20,280 bases of DNA from Clostridiales bacterium UBA735 (GTDB taxonomy: Bacteria; Bacillota; Clostridia; Oscillospirales; Oscillospiraceae): assembly GCA_002298695.1 (NCBI GenBank), contig DBLB01000161.1:24222-44501 (forward strand), given 5' to 3'. Shown here in pieces: positions 6,331 to 14,891 of the stretch. A program made the translations under genes and the position numbers. The notes below the pieces were generated by a model, which did no database searches, was not told the DNA's origin, and saw nothing but the letters and a program-made list of their open reading frames with translations. Numbering within the stretch: position 1 is the stretch's first letter; each line of letters opens with the position of its first letter.

Positions 6331-6969
6331 ATGAAATATACAGGAATGCCGATGGGCATGTGGATCCTGTTTTCCGGCTCGTTCCGCCGCCAGCTGACGG
6401 CGGTATTCGGCTATGACGCAGCCGCAGCGCTGGTCATCGCCAAAAAGGCAAAGCCGGACTACCGGAAAATTCTTGCAGACGTGCCGGAATTTGAAAAGGC
6501 CGACCGCTTCAAAATGAACCTCGTGAACTGCGCGATGCTGTGCGCATTCGTGCGCGCCATGCCGCAGCGGCCGGACGCCGGACAGCTGACGACCTATTAC
6601 GCCGACGCCATGATGACGCCGCCCATGCGATGGTTCTGCCGCCGGAGCGGAAAGCGCAAATTCACCGCACAGGATATTGCCGGCATGCGCGCGGCCGCGG
6701 CACTGCGGGCTGCCGACCGTAACCCCTACTCCTGGAACATGGATTTCTACGAATATCCCGACGGCAGCGGCTATGAAGGCCGCTTCACCGCCTGCGGCAT
6801 CTGTACGCTCATGAAAAAGCTGGGCCTTTACGACCTCACGCCCGCCATGTGCCATCTGGACTACACAATGAGCGAAGCCGGCGGCGCGACGGATTTCGTC
6901 CGGCAGTACACCCTCGCCTCCGGCGGCCCGTACTGCGACTGCGGCTATCGCAAAAAGCAAAAACACTGA
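6331..6969 (+). CDS. ATC hydrolase-family protein (L-2-amino-thiazoline-4-carboxylate hydrolase-like)
   Basis: The 212-residue protein resembles the family annotated as L-2-amino-thiazoline-4-carboxylic acid hydrolase, common in gut Clostridia. The recognisable C-terminal half contains NPYSWNMDFYEYPDGSGYEG (131-150), then RFTACGICTLMKKLG, LTPAMCHLDYTMSEAGG and TLASGGPYCDCGYRKK. Conserved cysteines (C155, C158, C174, C202, C204) and H175 could form a catalytic or metal site. The characterised Pseudomonas enzyme opens a thiazoline ring on the way to L-cysteine, but most relatives have no tested substrate, so the reaction here is uncertain. A ribosome binding site AAGGGGGA lies 8 bases before the ATG. 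The gap of 75 bases after the methyltransferase holds no terminator, consistent with co-transcription. No signal peptide is seen. Confidence 0.72.
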   Translation: MKYTGMPMGMWILFSGSFRRQLTAVFGYDAAAALVIAKKAKPDYRKILADVPEFEKADRFKMNLVNCAMLCAFVRAMPQRPDAGQLTTYYADAMMTPPMRWFCRRSGKRKFTAQDIAGMRAAAALRAADRNPYSWNMDFYEYPDGSGYEGRFTACGICTLMKKLGLYDLTPAMCHLDYTMSEAGGATDFVRQYTLASGGPYCDCGYRKKQKH

Positions 6970-7078
6970 TACAAACCATGCAGAAATCCAACGACATCGG
7001 CATTTCACAGCAGCCGGACTGGCCGCGCATCGCACGCCTGTTCCGTATGCGTCTGCGCTGCGCAATGAGAAAAACCCG

Positions 7079-7963
7079 ATGGACGAAATCACCATGAAGT
7101 TGGGAGCAATGATGCTGTTTTCAGAAAAATCAAAGCGGTTCACCGCAGAGCACCCGTGCAGCACCGTGACTGCAGGCGGTGCAGAATTCCGCTATCTGCT
7201 GCGTGGGAAACCGGACGGCCGGACACTGGTGCTGCTCAACGGCGGCATGAACTCGCTGGAAATGTGGATGGATTACGTAGACGACCTGTCCGCGGATTTC
7301 CGGGTGCTGCTGTTTGATTATCCGCAGGCGCTGCGGACCAATCAGGCGCTCGTGACGGGCATGCATGCCTTCTTCCGGGCGCTCGGCGTCGAAAAGCCGA
7401 TCTTCATCGGTGCCAGCGACGGCGGTATGGTCGCGCAGATCTATGTGCAGAAATACCCCGGAGAGGCCGGCGGCCTGATCCTCATCTCCACCGGCGGCAT
7501 GGATGAGCGCACGCTGAACAGCCTGAAACGGAAATACCGCCTCGCGCCGCTCATGCTGTGGTACATGAAGCACTGCAACTACGAAAAGCTGAAGCCGACG
7601 CTCATCAAGGCCGGCATGCGTCATCTCCGCAACGAAACGCCCGAGGAGGTCGCCTATGCGCAGGATATGTTCGAGACGCTCTTCCGGGACTTCACGCAGG
7701 AAAAGGACGTGCACATTTCCGGCCTGCTCGCCGACCTGATGCGTCAAACGCCGGTGACGGCTGCGGATTTTGCGGCGCTGAAAGGCAAGATCCTGCTCAT
7801 CCTGCCCGATCAGGACTTCTTCTCCGGCCAGATGCAGGAAGATCTCATCCAGCTGATGCACGATCCGGCGATCGCTTATGTCTCCGGCGGCCATCTGTCC
7901 ACCGTGCTCCGCGTCCCCGACTATCTCCGTACCATCCGCGCCTTCCTGCAACCCCAGACCTGA
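7079..7963 (+). CDS. Alpha/beta-fold hydrolase
   Basis: The 294-residue protein shows an alpha/beta hydrolase: strand LVLLNGG with an oxyanion-type turn, the nucleophile elbow GASDGG with Ser113, a late strand ILLILPDQDFF with Asp246 as the probable acid, and His272 in SGGHLS. The lid region (about 140-225) is helical and charged. The substrate cannot be predicted; esterase, thioesterase, C-C hydrolase or peptidase roles are all possible. The start is uncertain: ATG at 7079, 7094 and 7109 are in frame and none has a good ribosome binding site, so the 109-base gap after the previous gene may hold an unrecognised start signal or rely on coupling. It is the last gene of the unit, followed by the strong hairpin at 8037-8069. 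No signal sequence is seen, so it is probably cytoplasmic. Confidence 0.83.
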   Translation: MDEITMKLGAMMLFSEKSKRFTAEHPCSTVTAGGAEFRYLLRGKPDGRTLVLLNGGMNSLEMWMDYVDDLSADFRVLLFDYPQALRTNQALVTGMHAFFRALGVEKPIFIGASDGGMVAQIYVQKYPGEAGGLILISTGGMDERTLNSLKRKYRLAPLMLWYMKHCNYEKLKPTLIKAGMRHLRNETPEEVAYAQDMFETLFRDFTQEKDVHISGLLADLMRQTPVTAADFAALKGKILLILPDQDFFSGQMQEDLIQLMHDPAIAYVSGGHLSTVLRVPDYLRTIRAFLQPQT

Positions 7964-8036
7964 CACCCCTGTCCGCCCGCCAGCCCGCACCGATCCGCCC
8001 TACCTCCCGGCGAATCTGCACCCCAAAAATCAAAAC

Positions 8037-8075
8037 CGCGCCCCCGGTTCAATGTGAACTGGGGGCGCGTCTTTT
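8037..8075. terminator. Bidirectional terminator between the alpha/beta hydrolase gene and prfC
   Basis: A 15-bp stem (8037-8051 with 8055-8069, one G-U pair, loop ATG) is flanked by TCTTTT on the + side. On the other side, AAAA preceded by AAAAA reads as a T-rich tract on the - strand. It sits between two convergent genes and can end transcription from both. Confidence 0.88.
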
Positions 8076-8076
8076 C

Positions 8077-9660
8077 TCATTCCGCTGTCTCCGAGAGCTC
8101 CAGTCCCGGATTGCGCTTGAGAATATAATTGATCGACCACTGCGAAGCAAATACCAGCAAACTCCGTCCGCGGTAATCCTCCAGCAGCTCCGCATCGCTG
8201 GACAGGTTCAGGTCCTTCAGATCAGCGACCGGCGCAGCCGTGATGAACCGCAGCTGCTCGTATGGCAGCCCCTCCATGCGGAGATCGACACCGTATTCCG
8301 ACTTCATGCGGTACTGGAACACGTCAAACTGCAGCGTGCCGACGACGCCGACGATGACCTCCTCCATGCCGGAGTTCGGCAGCTTGAAGATCTGGATCGC
8401 GCCCTCCTGCGCGATCTGCTCGGTGCCCTTGATGAACTGCTTGCGCTTCATCGAGTCCTTCGGGCTGACGCGTGAAAAATGCTCCGGCGCGAACGTCGGA
8501 ATGCCGCCGAATTTGAACTTCCTGCCCGGCACGGTGATCGTGTCGCCGATGGCAAAAATACCGGGGTCGAACACGCCGATGATATCGCCCGCATACGCTT
8601 CCTCGACGATCTCACGCTCCGACGCCATCAGCTGCTGCGGCTGTGAAAGGCGCATTTTCTTGTTGCCCTGCACATGGTAATACTCGCGGTCGCGCTCGAA
8701 TTTGCCCGAGCAGATGCGCATAAACGCCAGCCGGTCGCGGTGGGCCTTGTTCATGTTCGCCTGGATTTTGAACACAAACGCCGAGAAATCGGGGTCGAAG
8801 GTGTCGATCACGCCGCAGTCGGCCACGCGCGGCAGAGGCGGCGGCGTCATGCGGAGGAACTCCTCGAGGAACGGCTCCACGCCGAAATTCGTCAGCGCCG
8901 AGCCGAAGAACACCGGCGAGAGCTGCCCGCGGCGCACCTCGTCCATGTCAAATTCGCGCCCCGCGCCAAGCAGCTCCACATCATCGCGCAGCTGCGCATG
9001 CCGCCGCTCGCCGATGATCTCCGTGACCTGCGGATCGTCCAGCGTAACGGCCAGCTTCTCCGCGCGGTTCTTGCCGGACACGCCGGAGAACAGCAGCAGC
9101 TGCTCTCCTCTCCGGTCGTATACGCCCTGGAACTCCTTGCCGGACCCGATGGGCCAGTTGCAGGCGTAGGTCTCGATGCCAAGCTCGTTTTCCAGCTCGT
9201 CCATCAGCTCAAACGGATCGCGCGCCTCGCGATCCATTTTATTGATAAACGTGAAAATCGGGATATGGCGCATCGCGCAGACCTTAAAGAGCTTTCTTGT
9301 CTGCGGCTCGACGCCCTTCGCCCCGTCAATGACCATGACGGCGCTGTCCGCCGCCATCAGCGTGCGGTACGTATCCTCGGAAAAGTCCTGATGGCCCGGC
9401 GTATCCAGAATGTTGATGCAGAAGCCCTCATACTGGAACTGCATGACCGACGACGTGACCGAGATGCCGCGCTGCTTTTCAATTTCCATCCAGTCCGACA
9501 CCGCGGCGCGGGAATTCTTCTTCCCCTTGACCGCGCCCGCCTGCGCGATGGCCCCGCCGTAGAGCAGGAATTTTTCTGTCAATGTGGTTTTACCGGCGTC
9601 CGGATGCGAAATGATCGCGAACGTCCTGCGCCGGGAAATTTCTTCTTGTAAGGCAGCCAA
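8077..9660 (-). CDS. prfC: Peptide chain release factor 3
   Basis: The 527-residue translational GTPase matches RF3 in length (about 529) and sequence. The P-loop is HPDAGKTT (19-26), the switch I region is KQRGISVTSSV, G3 is DTPGHQDFSED with His90, and G4 is NKMD (140-143). The segment DWMEIEKQRGISVTSSVMQF is typical of PrfC rather than EF-G. RF3 uses GTP to recycle RF1/RF2 from the ribosome after termination. The start is TTG at 9660: AGGAGG at 9674-9669 is 8 bases upstream of it, and the residues that follow (AALQEEISRRRTFAIISHPD) match the family N-terminus. An ATG at 9667 is out of frame and only one base from the ribosome binding site. Transcription comes from the promoter at 9752-9780 and ends at the shared hairpin downstream. 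Confidence 0.97.
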   Translation of the reverse strand: MAALQEEISRRRTFAIISHPDAGKTTLTEKFLLYGGAIAQAGAVKGKKNSRAAVSDWMEIEKQRGISVTSSVMQFQYEGFCINILDTPGHQDFSEDTYRTLMAADSAVMVIDGAKGVEPQTRKLFKVCAMRHIPIFTFINKMDREARDPFELMDELENELGIETYACNWPIGSGKEFQGVYDRRGEQLLLFSGVSGKNRAEKLAVTLDDPQVTEIIGERRHAQLRDDVELLGAGREFDMDEVRRGQLSPVFFGSALTNFGVEPFLEEFLRMTPPPLPRVADCGVIDTFDPDFSAFVFKIQANMNKAHRDRLAFMRICSGKFERDREYYHVQGNKKMRLSQPQQLMASEREIVEEAYAGDIIGVFDPGIFAIGDTITVPGRKFKFGGIPTFAPEHFSRVSPKDSMKRKQFIKGTEQIAQEGAIQIFKLPNSGMEEVIVGVVGTLQFDVFQYRMKSEYGVDLRMEGLPYEQLRFITAAPVADLKDLNLSSDAELLEDYRGRSLLVFASQWSINYILKRNPGLELSETAE

Positions 9661-9668
9661 ACCTCATT

Positions 9669-9729
9669 CCTCCTAAATCATGGTTTTCCAGTCTGACGCC
9701 AGATCTTACGTCGGCACGTTGATTCCTCC
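9669..9729 (-). promoter_or_regulatory. prfC leader with two ribosome binding sites and start-stop minigenes
   Basis: Reading the - strand, GGAGG (9729-9725) is followed at ideal spacing (7 bases) by GTG-CCG-ACG-TAA (9717-9706), a complete three-codon frame. Further on, ATG-ATT-TAG (9681-9673) ends inside the AGGAGG (9674-9669) that serves the TTG start of prfC. Both are read directly from the sequence; translation is not demonstrated. Confidence 0.45.
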
Positions 9730-9751
9730 AAATTTCAAGTCAATCGGGAAA

Positions 9752-9780
9752 AGTATACCACAGTTCTCCCGGATTTACAA
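9752..9780 (-). promoter_or_regulatory. Sigma-A promoter of prfC
   Basis: On the - strand, TTGTAA (9780-9775) and TATACT (9757-9752) are spaced by 17 bases. Transcription would start near 9745, giving an 85-base leader. Confidence 0.75.
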
Positions 9781-9820
9781 GAAAAACCACACCCACCCCG
9801 CAAAAATCGCCGTTCCCCCA

Positions 9821-9849
9821 TTGCGCACCGCCTCCCCATTCGCTATAAT
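9821..9849 (+). promoter_or_regulatory. Sigma-A promoter of the LRR surface-protein gene
   Basis: TTGCGC (9821-9826) and a perfect TATAAT (9844-9849) are 17 bases apart. The start would be near 9856, about 45 bases before the ATG. It is back-to-back with the prfC promoter, with 40 bases between the two -35 elements. Confidence 0.8.
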
Positions 9850-9901
9850 AGAATTGGAATATTCTGAAAACGCTGGAAAATCTGACATCAGGAGGCACAA
9901 T

Positions 9902-12900
9902 ATGGAGACCAAACGAACGATCACCCGCACCCTTTCGCTCCTGCTGGCGCTCTGCCTGCTTCTGGGGCTGGCCCCGCACGCCTTCGCGGCGGAGATCACC
10001 GCGTCCGGCGCCTGCGGCGCAGACGGCGACAACCTGACCTGGACGCTGGACAGCGACGGCCTCCTGTCCATCGAGGGCAGCGGCGCCATGGCCGACTATA
10101 CCGAAGACGCCCCCGCGCCGTGGCGGCAGTATCAGGATCAGTACCTGCTGAAGACCCTGTATCTGGACGACCGCATCACCGAGATCGGCGACTACGCCTT
10201 TTACCAGTGCTACGGCTTCCGCAACATCGCGCTCCAACTCCCGTCGCACCTCACCCGCATCGGCGACTGCGCGTTCTACGCCCTCTCGTTCACAGGCCCG
10301 CTGAACCTGCCGGTCGGCCTGCGTGAGATCGGCCGCGAGGCGTTTTCCTTTGGAAGCAAATATACCGGCGACCTGATCATCCCGGAGGGCGTCGTCAGCA
10401 TCGGCGACAACGCATTTTCCTCTCTCGACGGGCTGACCGGCACACTTTCTCTGCCCTCCACACTGCGCACCATCGGCGCTTCCGCATTTCAGAGCTGCGA
10501 AAATCTGGCCGGCGCGTTGGTGCTTCCGGACGGGGTGGAGGAGATTGGAGACCGTGCATTTAAGGATTGCAGCGGTTTTTCCGGCACGCTCCGCATCCCG
10601 GGCAGCGTCCGCTCGATTGGGGAGTATTCCTTCGCCGACTGTGCCTTTACCGGCCTGACCCTGGAATACGGTCTGGAATCGATCGGCGACGGTGCCTTTG
10701 TCCGGACGCCCCTTCAGGGGGAGCTCTGGATCCCGGACAGTGTAACGTTCATCGACGATTTTGCATTCGATGAATTGACCGGCATCACCAGCGTCCGCCT
10801 TTCCAGCGGCCTGAAAACGATCAAGGGTTCCTTTGCCGGCACCGGCCTGACCGGCACGCTGACCATTCCGGACGGCGTTACGGAAATTGAACCCAACGCG
10901 TTCAAGGGCTGCGCAGGCCTGACAAAGCTTGAGCTGCCCAATACGCTGCAAACCATCCGGAACAACGCCTTTGACGGCTGCACCGGTCTGCGTGGACGGC
11001 TGCGCCTGCCGGAGGGGCTGACCCGCCTGTGCTCGGAATCCTTCCTGAACTGCACGGGCCTGACCGGCGTGACGCTTCCCAAATCGATGCAATACCTGGA
11101 AGACAGCGTATTTGAAGGCTGTAGCAGCCTGCGCGGCCAGATCGTCTTCTGGGACAACATCAAGGAGATCGGGGTCTCCGCGTTCGACGGCTGCCCCGGC
11201 ATCACCGCCTTCTGCTTCAACGGCGACGCACCGACCAAATCGAGTATCACCGCCATCTGGGGCGAGTACATGGGACACTGGTCGTTCCCGCAGGGCTCGA
11301 CGGTCTGCTTCCGCGAGGGCATGAGCGGCTGGACTGACGACACCAAGCGCTACAACGCCGAAACCGGCCTGTGGGACGGCTACAAACTCCAGACCTGGAA
11401 CGGCATCTTCGAAGAAAAGGACGTCCCGCAGGACGAGACGCCCGTCATCTCCGACAACCGCGCGCAGACGCCCGGCACGTCCCGCCTCTTCCGCATCTAC
11501 GTCCCCGGCACGACCTACGGCACCGCTCCCGTGGGCTTCCGTGTGACCGTCGACGGCAAGACCTTCACCTCCGGCCTCACCTACGCCACGCTCTCCGAGG
11601 ACATCGAGGCGCAGATCCCGGAGGGCTATACCGGCAATGTCGTCATCTCGCGCGAGGGCTTCCACACCTATGAAATGCCCGCGCAGCAGACGCGCCTCTA
11701 TACCCCCGTCGTCATGACGCCCTCCTCGGTCACGGCCCCCTTCGCCCAGACGCTCCTCTGCGGCGGCACGAACCTCATCTATTACGGCAGCTCCCTGAAC
11801 GTCTTCCAGCCCACGCCAGGCACCACAGCAGAGACGCACGACCTCTATGCCAAGATCAACTGGAACGGCCACGGCGAGGGCCGCGTCTGGCTTCAGCAGG
11901 GCAGCTTCTCCCTGCCGATCCTCGACGGCGACTGGGCCACCTGCCGTCTCGCTGAAAATCTGGTTCCCGGCGAACCGGTCTACCTCTGCGCCAAAGCGGC
12001 CGACGGCGCAAGCCTGCGCGTCCGCACCACCATTCACGTGTACGAACCCGTCCAGATGGACCTCGGCCTCGACCTCGGCAGCGTCGAGGTGCCGACGGAT
12101 GCGGCGCAGGACGCCCTCGGCCCCTTCGACAAGATGGCGCTCGAGCTCGACTTTTCCTCGTTCACCGAAAACGTCCCCATCAAGGTCTCCTTCTGCCGCG
12201 ACGGCACGCTTCAGGGCGTCATCGGCATCAAGCCCATCAGTGACAAGGCCAGCGAGGCCGCCTACGGCGATCTGAAGGAGTCGTTCTCCCAGCTGATGCA
12301 GGTCGATGAGACCGGTCAGAGTCAATCGCTCGCCGCCGCGCTCGACGCGCTCAAAGCCGGCAATAAAAACATTGCGCCCCTCCCGAAGCATGGCCAGCTC
12401 GGCGTCGCCGGCAGCGTGCAGGTGCTCGGCATCTTCTCCGGCAACGTCTACGACGGCAAGGTCCGCATCACCGAGATGCAGGTCGCCTTTGTCGGCTCCG
12501 CTTCCGTCAGCTATACCTACAATACCGTCATTCTGAACGTCCCCGCCTACTTCAAGGCGCAGCTGACCGCCAGCCTGCAAACCGCCCTTCGCTCGGTCTA
12601 CGACGAACATATCGACGAGCTCGTCCCCCAGCGCGTCCCGCTGGACTTCTCCCTCGCGCTCACGCTCGGCGTCGGCCCCGGCTGGGAGGGCTATTTCTCC
12701 TGCGGCGTCCAGGGCGCCGGCCAGATCGCCTTCTACGGCTATATCCCGATGGTCCGTGACGACATCACCGCCGCCGTCTCCGGCAACCTCTGCCTCGTCG
12801 GCACGCTCTCCGGCATTTCCGGCGAGTGGAAGATCTGCTCGACGAAGGAAATGGTCTTCTGGGAAAACAACGATTTCACCTGGCACGAAAAAACGCCGGT

Positions 12901-14734
12901 CGACGACAGCATCGTCACCCACGCCTTCCAGCCCGACACCAGTCTCCGCGCCATGCGCTTCGCCGCCGCACAGCCGGACGGCACTGTTGCAGCGGACGTC
13001 AGCGGCTATAACGCCCCCTGCCTGACGCAGCTGCCGGATGGCCGCCTGCTGGCGGTCTGGACGGCGGACGTCCAGGGCCGCAGCGTCACCGACCGCGGCG
13101 GCATCTACTACAGCGTCCGCACCGACGGCGTCTGGCAGACCCCGGCCCTCGTCTGGGACGACGGCACGAACGATTTCGCCCCCGTCCTGCAATCAGTCGA
13201 CGGCGAGATCTGGCTGCTCTGGCAGAATTATACCAAAGCGTGGAACGCGGCAGACCCGTCTGCCATCGGTTATGAAGTCCTCGCCGCAGACTGCGACGTC
13301 GCCGCCGCCCGCTTCGACCTGACCTCCGCCTCCTTCATGGACGCCTCCAACCTCTCCTGCGCCGGCTATGACTATGCCCCGCGCCTTGCCGTGCAGGACG
13401 GCGCCGTGACCGCCGCCTGGACGAACGGCAGCAGCGTCTGGACGGCCTCCCGCACCGACGGTATCTGGGCCGCCCCTGCGCAGTCCGCCGCCGCGCCCGG
13501 CTGGTATTCCTTTGAAGAGGAACTGCCCTCGAGCTGGGAAGAGGACGAGGCGACCGGTGAGGGCTCCCGCCAGTGCTTCACCACGAACGACTACGAGGCC
13601 ATAGTCTATACCGCCGCGGACGAGAATGGCCGCAATCAGGTCTACGCCCTCTGGAACGACGGCTATGGCTGGGGAGAACCCTTCGCCCTGACCGACGTGC
13701 AGACCGGCAGCATCGGCGGCTTCACCGCCGTGCTGGACGGGCAGAACCATATTCAGATCCTCGCCAACGTCTGCACTTTCGGCGACGACGGGAGCTACCA
13801 GAGCGCCGACCTTGTCCTGTTTGAGCAGGATCTCCGCGCCGACCTGACCGTGAGCGCAGCCGACTATGTCCGCAACACCTACGCCCCCGGCCAGACGCTC
13901 ACCCTGACCGCCAGCGTCACAAACCGCAGCGCCCAGACCGTGCAGTCCGTCCGCGTCGCCGCGCTGGACGGTGAGCAGGTGCTCGCCGAGCAGACCTTCG
14001 GCCTCACGCTCCTGCCCGGCCAGACCAAGACGGCCTACCTCAACTACGACCTGCCCGCGGATTCTGCCCTCTCCGGCGTGACGCTCCGCGTCCTGCCCGC
14101 AGCCGCAGATGACGCCGACGCGTCCGACAATACCGCCCTCTGCACGTTCCAGCGCGTCGACCTCTCGGTCGAAACAGTCTCCGCCGTCCAGCTCGGCACG
14201 CAGACGCAGCTGCTCGCGCAGATCGTCAACCGCGGCCGGCTCTCCTCCGCCCCCTTCCAGCTCACCTTCCGCCGGACGTCGCCGGACGGCGAGATCCTCG
14301 GAACGCAGACGGTGGGTGCCCTCGCCCCCGGTGCGCTCCATGCAGCCGAGCTGACGCTGGACGAGGCGCTGCCCGACGGCGAGATCATCTATGCGGAGGT
14401 CGGGGCGCAGAGCAATGAAAATCTCTACGCCAACAACCGCGGCCAGTGCATCGTGCTCGCCGTCTCGTCGCAGCCGGAGCTCTCGCAGGTCAGCGAACGC
14501 TTCGCCGACGGTTCGCTCACGCTTGACCTCACGCTTACCGCCCGCTTGCCGGACGGTTCAACCGTAGTCGCCGCCGCCTACGACAGCGCCGGAAAGCTGC
14601 TCCGCAGCACCGTCGCAGCCTCTGTTTCCAACGGTTTTACCGCCTCCCTGAAGCTCTCCGAGCAGCCCGCTTCCTGGAAATTCTTCTTTCTGGATTCCGC
14701 CGGCCGCCCCCTCCGTTCCTGCATCACAAGCTGA
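9902..14734 (+). CDS. Secreted BspA-like leucine-rich-repeat protein with propeller-like and CARDB-like domains
   Basis: This 1610-residue protein begins with a classic signal peptide: a basic n-region METKRTITR, a Leu-rich core, and cleavage after APHAFA near residue 29. Residues 31-80 form the usual BspA-family lead-in (NLTWTLDSDGLLSIEGSG). Residues 85-435 hold about 14 LRR_5-type repeats with the pattern IGDxAF, C, GL, LPxxL. They are closed by a SGWTDD and WDGYKLQTW cap. Residues about 500-1010 are not recognised. Residues 1030-1310 look like a beta-propeller, with DGVWQTP (1075), DGIWAAP (1186) and DGYGWGEP (1253). Two CARDB-like Ig modules follow (about 1313-1415 and 1419-1520), then a tail ending in FFFLDSAGRPLRS. 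No LPxTG, SLH or C-terminal membrane segment is seen. A role in adhesion or glycan binding is inferred. AGGAGG lies 6 bases before the ATG; the frame is open further upstream, but that stretch contains the promoter. Confidence 0.9.
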   Translation: METKRTITRTLSLLLALCLLLGLAPHAFAAEITASGACGADGDNLTWTLDSDGLLSIEGSGAMADYTEDAPAPWRQYQDQYLLKTLYLDDRITEIGDYAFYQCYGFRNIALQLPSHLTRIGDCAFYALSFTGPLNLPVGLREIGREAFSFGSKYTGDLIIPEGVVSIGDNAFSSLDGLTGTLSLPSTLRTIGASAFQSCENLAGALVLPDGVEEIGDRAFKDCSGFSGTLRIPGSVRSIGEYSFADCAFTGLTLEYGLESIGDGAFVRTPLQGELWIPDSVTFIDDFAFDELTGITSVRLSSGLKTIKGSFAGTGLTGTLTIPDGVTEIEPNAFKGCAGLTKLELPNTLQTIRNNAFDGCTGLRGRLRLPEGLTRLCSESFLNCTGLTGVTLPKSMQYLEDSVFEGCSSLRGQIVFWDNIKEIGVSAFDGCPGITAFCFNGDAPTKSSITAIWGEYMGHWSFPQGSTVCFREGMSGWTDDTKRYNAETGLWDGYKLQTWNGIFEEKDVPQDETPVISDNRAQTPGTSRLFRIYVPGTTYGTAPVGFRVTVDGKTFTSGLTYATLSEDIEAQIPEGYTGNVVISREGFHTYEMPAQQTRLYTPVVMTPSSVTAPFAQTLLCGGTNLIYYGSSLNVFQPTPGTTAETHDLYAKINWNGHGEGRVWLQQGSFSLPILDGDWATCRLAENLVPGEPVYLCAKAADGASLRVRTTIHVYEPVQMDLGLDLGSVEVPTDAAQDALGPFDKMALELDFSSFTENVPIKVSFCRDGTLQGVIGIKPISDKASEAAYGDLKESFSQLMQVDETGQSQSLAAALDALKAGNKNIAPLPKHGQLGVAGSVQVLGIFSGNVYDGKVRITEMQVAFVGSASVSYTYNTVILNVPAYFKAQLTASLQTALRSVYDEHIDELVPQRVPLDFSLALTLGVGPGWEGYFSCGVQGAGQIAFYGYIPMVRDDITAAVSGNLCLVGTLSGISGEWKICSTKEMVFWENNDFTWHEKTPVDDSIVTHAFQPDTSLRAMRFAAAQPDGTVAADVSGYNAPCLTQLPDGRLLAVWTADVQGRSVTDRGGIYYSVRTDGVWQTPALVWDDGTNDFAPVLQSVDGEIWLLWQNYTKAWNAADPSAIGYEVLAADCDVAAARFDLTSASFMDASNLSCAGYDYAPRLAVQDGAVTAAWTNGSSVWTASRTDGIWAAPAQSAAAPGWYSFEEELPSSWEEDEATGEGSRQCFTTNDYEAIVYTAADENGRNQVYALWNDGYGWGEPFALTDVQTGSIGGFTAVLDGQNHIQILANVCTFGDDGSYQSADLVLFEQDLRADLTVSAADYVRNTYAPGQTLTLTASVTNRSAQTVQSVRVAALDGEQVLAEQTFGLTLLPGQTKTAYLNYDLPADSALSGVTLRVLPAAADDADASDNTALCTFQRVDLSVETVSAVQLGTQTQLLAQIVNRGRLSSAPFQLTFRRTSPDGEILGTQTVGALAPGALHAAELTLDEALPDGEIIYAEVGAQSNENLYANNRGQCIVLAVSSQPELSQVSERFADGSLTLDLTLTARLPDGSTVVAAAYDSAGKLLRSTVAASVSNGFTASLKLSEQPASWKFFFLDSAGRPLRSCITS

Positions 14735-14826
14735 GGCCGCGCGCCCATTTCCGCCGCGCATTTTCGTCCATTTCCGGCTTAAATAACCCTTATTTCATAT
14801 AAAATCCAAAGAAATTCAAACATTAC

Positions 14827-14860
14827 AAAAAAGCCGGCGCTGCATTGCAGCGCCGGCTTT
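14827..14860. terminator. Terminator of gap, shared with the convergent LRR gene
   Basis: GCCGGCGCTGC (14833-14843) pairs perfectly with GCAGCGCCGGC (14847-14857). On the - strand it is followed by six T (14832-14827), ideal for ending gap transcription. On the + strand only TTT follows, so it may also stop the LRR transcript less well. Confidence 0.9.
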
Positions 14861-14891
14861 GATCTGCTTGTTGTTGGAAACCCGTTGGAAA

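Noticed and set aside
6979..7097. Possible small + strand gene (39 codons) in the gap before the alpha/beta hydrolase
   Set aside because: There is no ribosome binding site, the composition is Arg-rich as in a wrong frame, and it overlaps the next gene.
9680..9901. Upstream extension of the LRR protein frame
   Set aside because: The frame is open but the stretch contains the consensus promoter, and the ATG at 9902 has AGGAGG and starts a clean signal peptide.
10150..11220. Regularly spaced similar segments considered as a DNA repeat array or CRISPR
   Set aside because: The periodicity is about 23 codons and degenerate, explained by leucine-rich repeats at the protein level; there are no identical direct repeats with unique spacers.
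9740..13192. Very long open frame on the - strand (1150 codons) opposite the LRR gene
   Set aside because: It is antisense to a gene with signal peptide, repeats, promoter and ribosome binding site. Its translation is low-complexity Gly/Ala/Asp/Val-rich and it overlaps the divergent promoters. It arises from GC-rich third positions.
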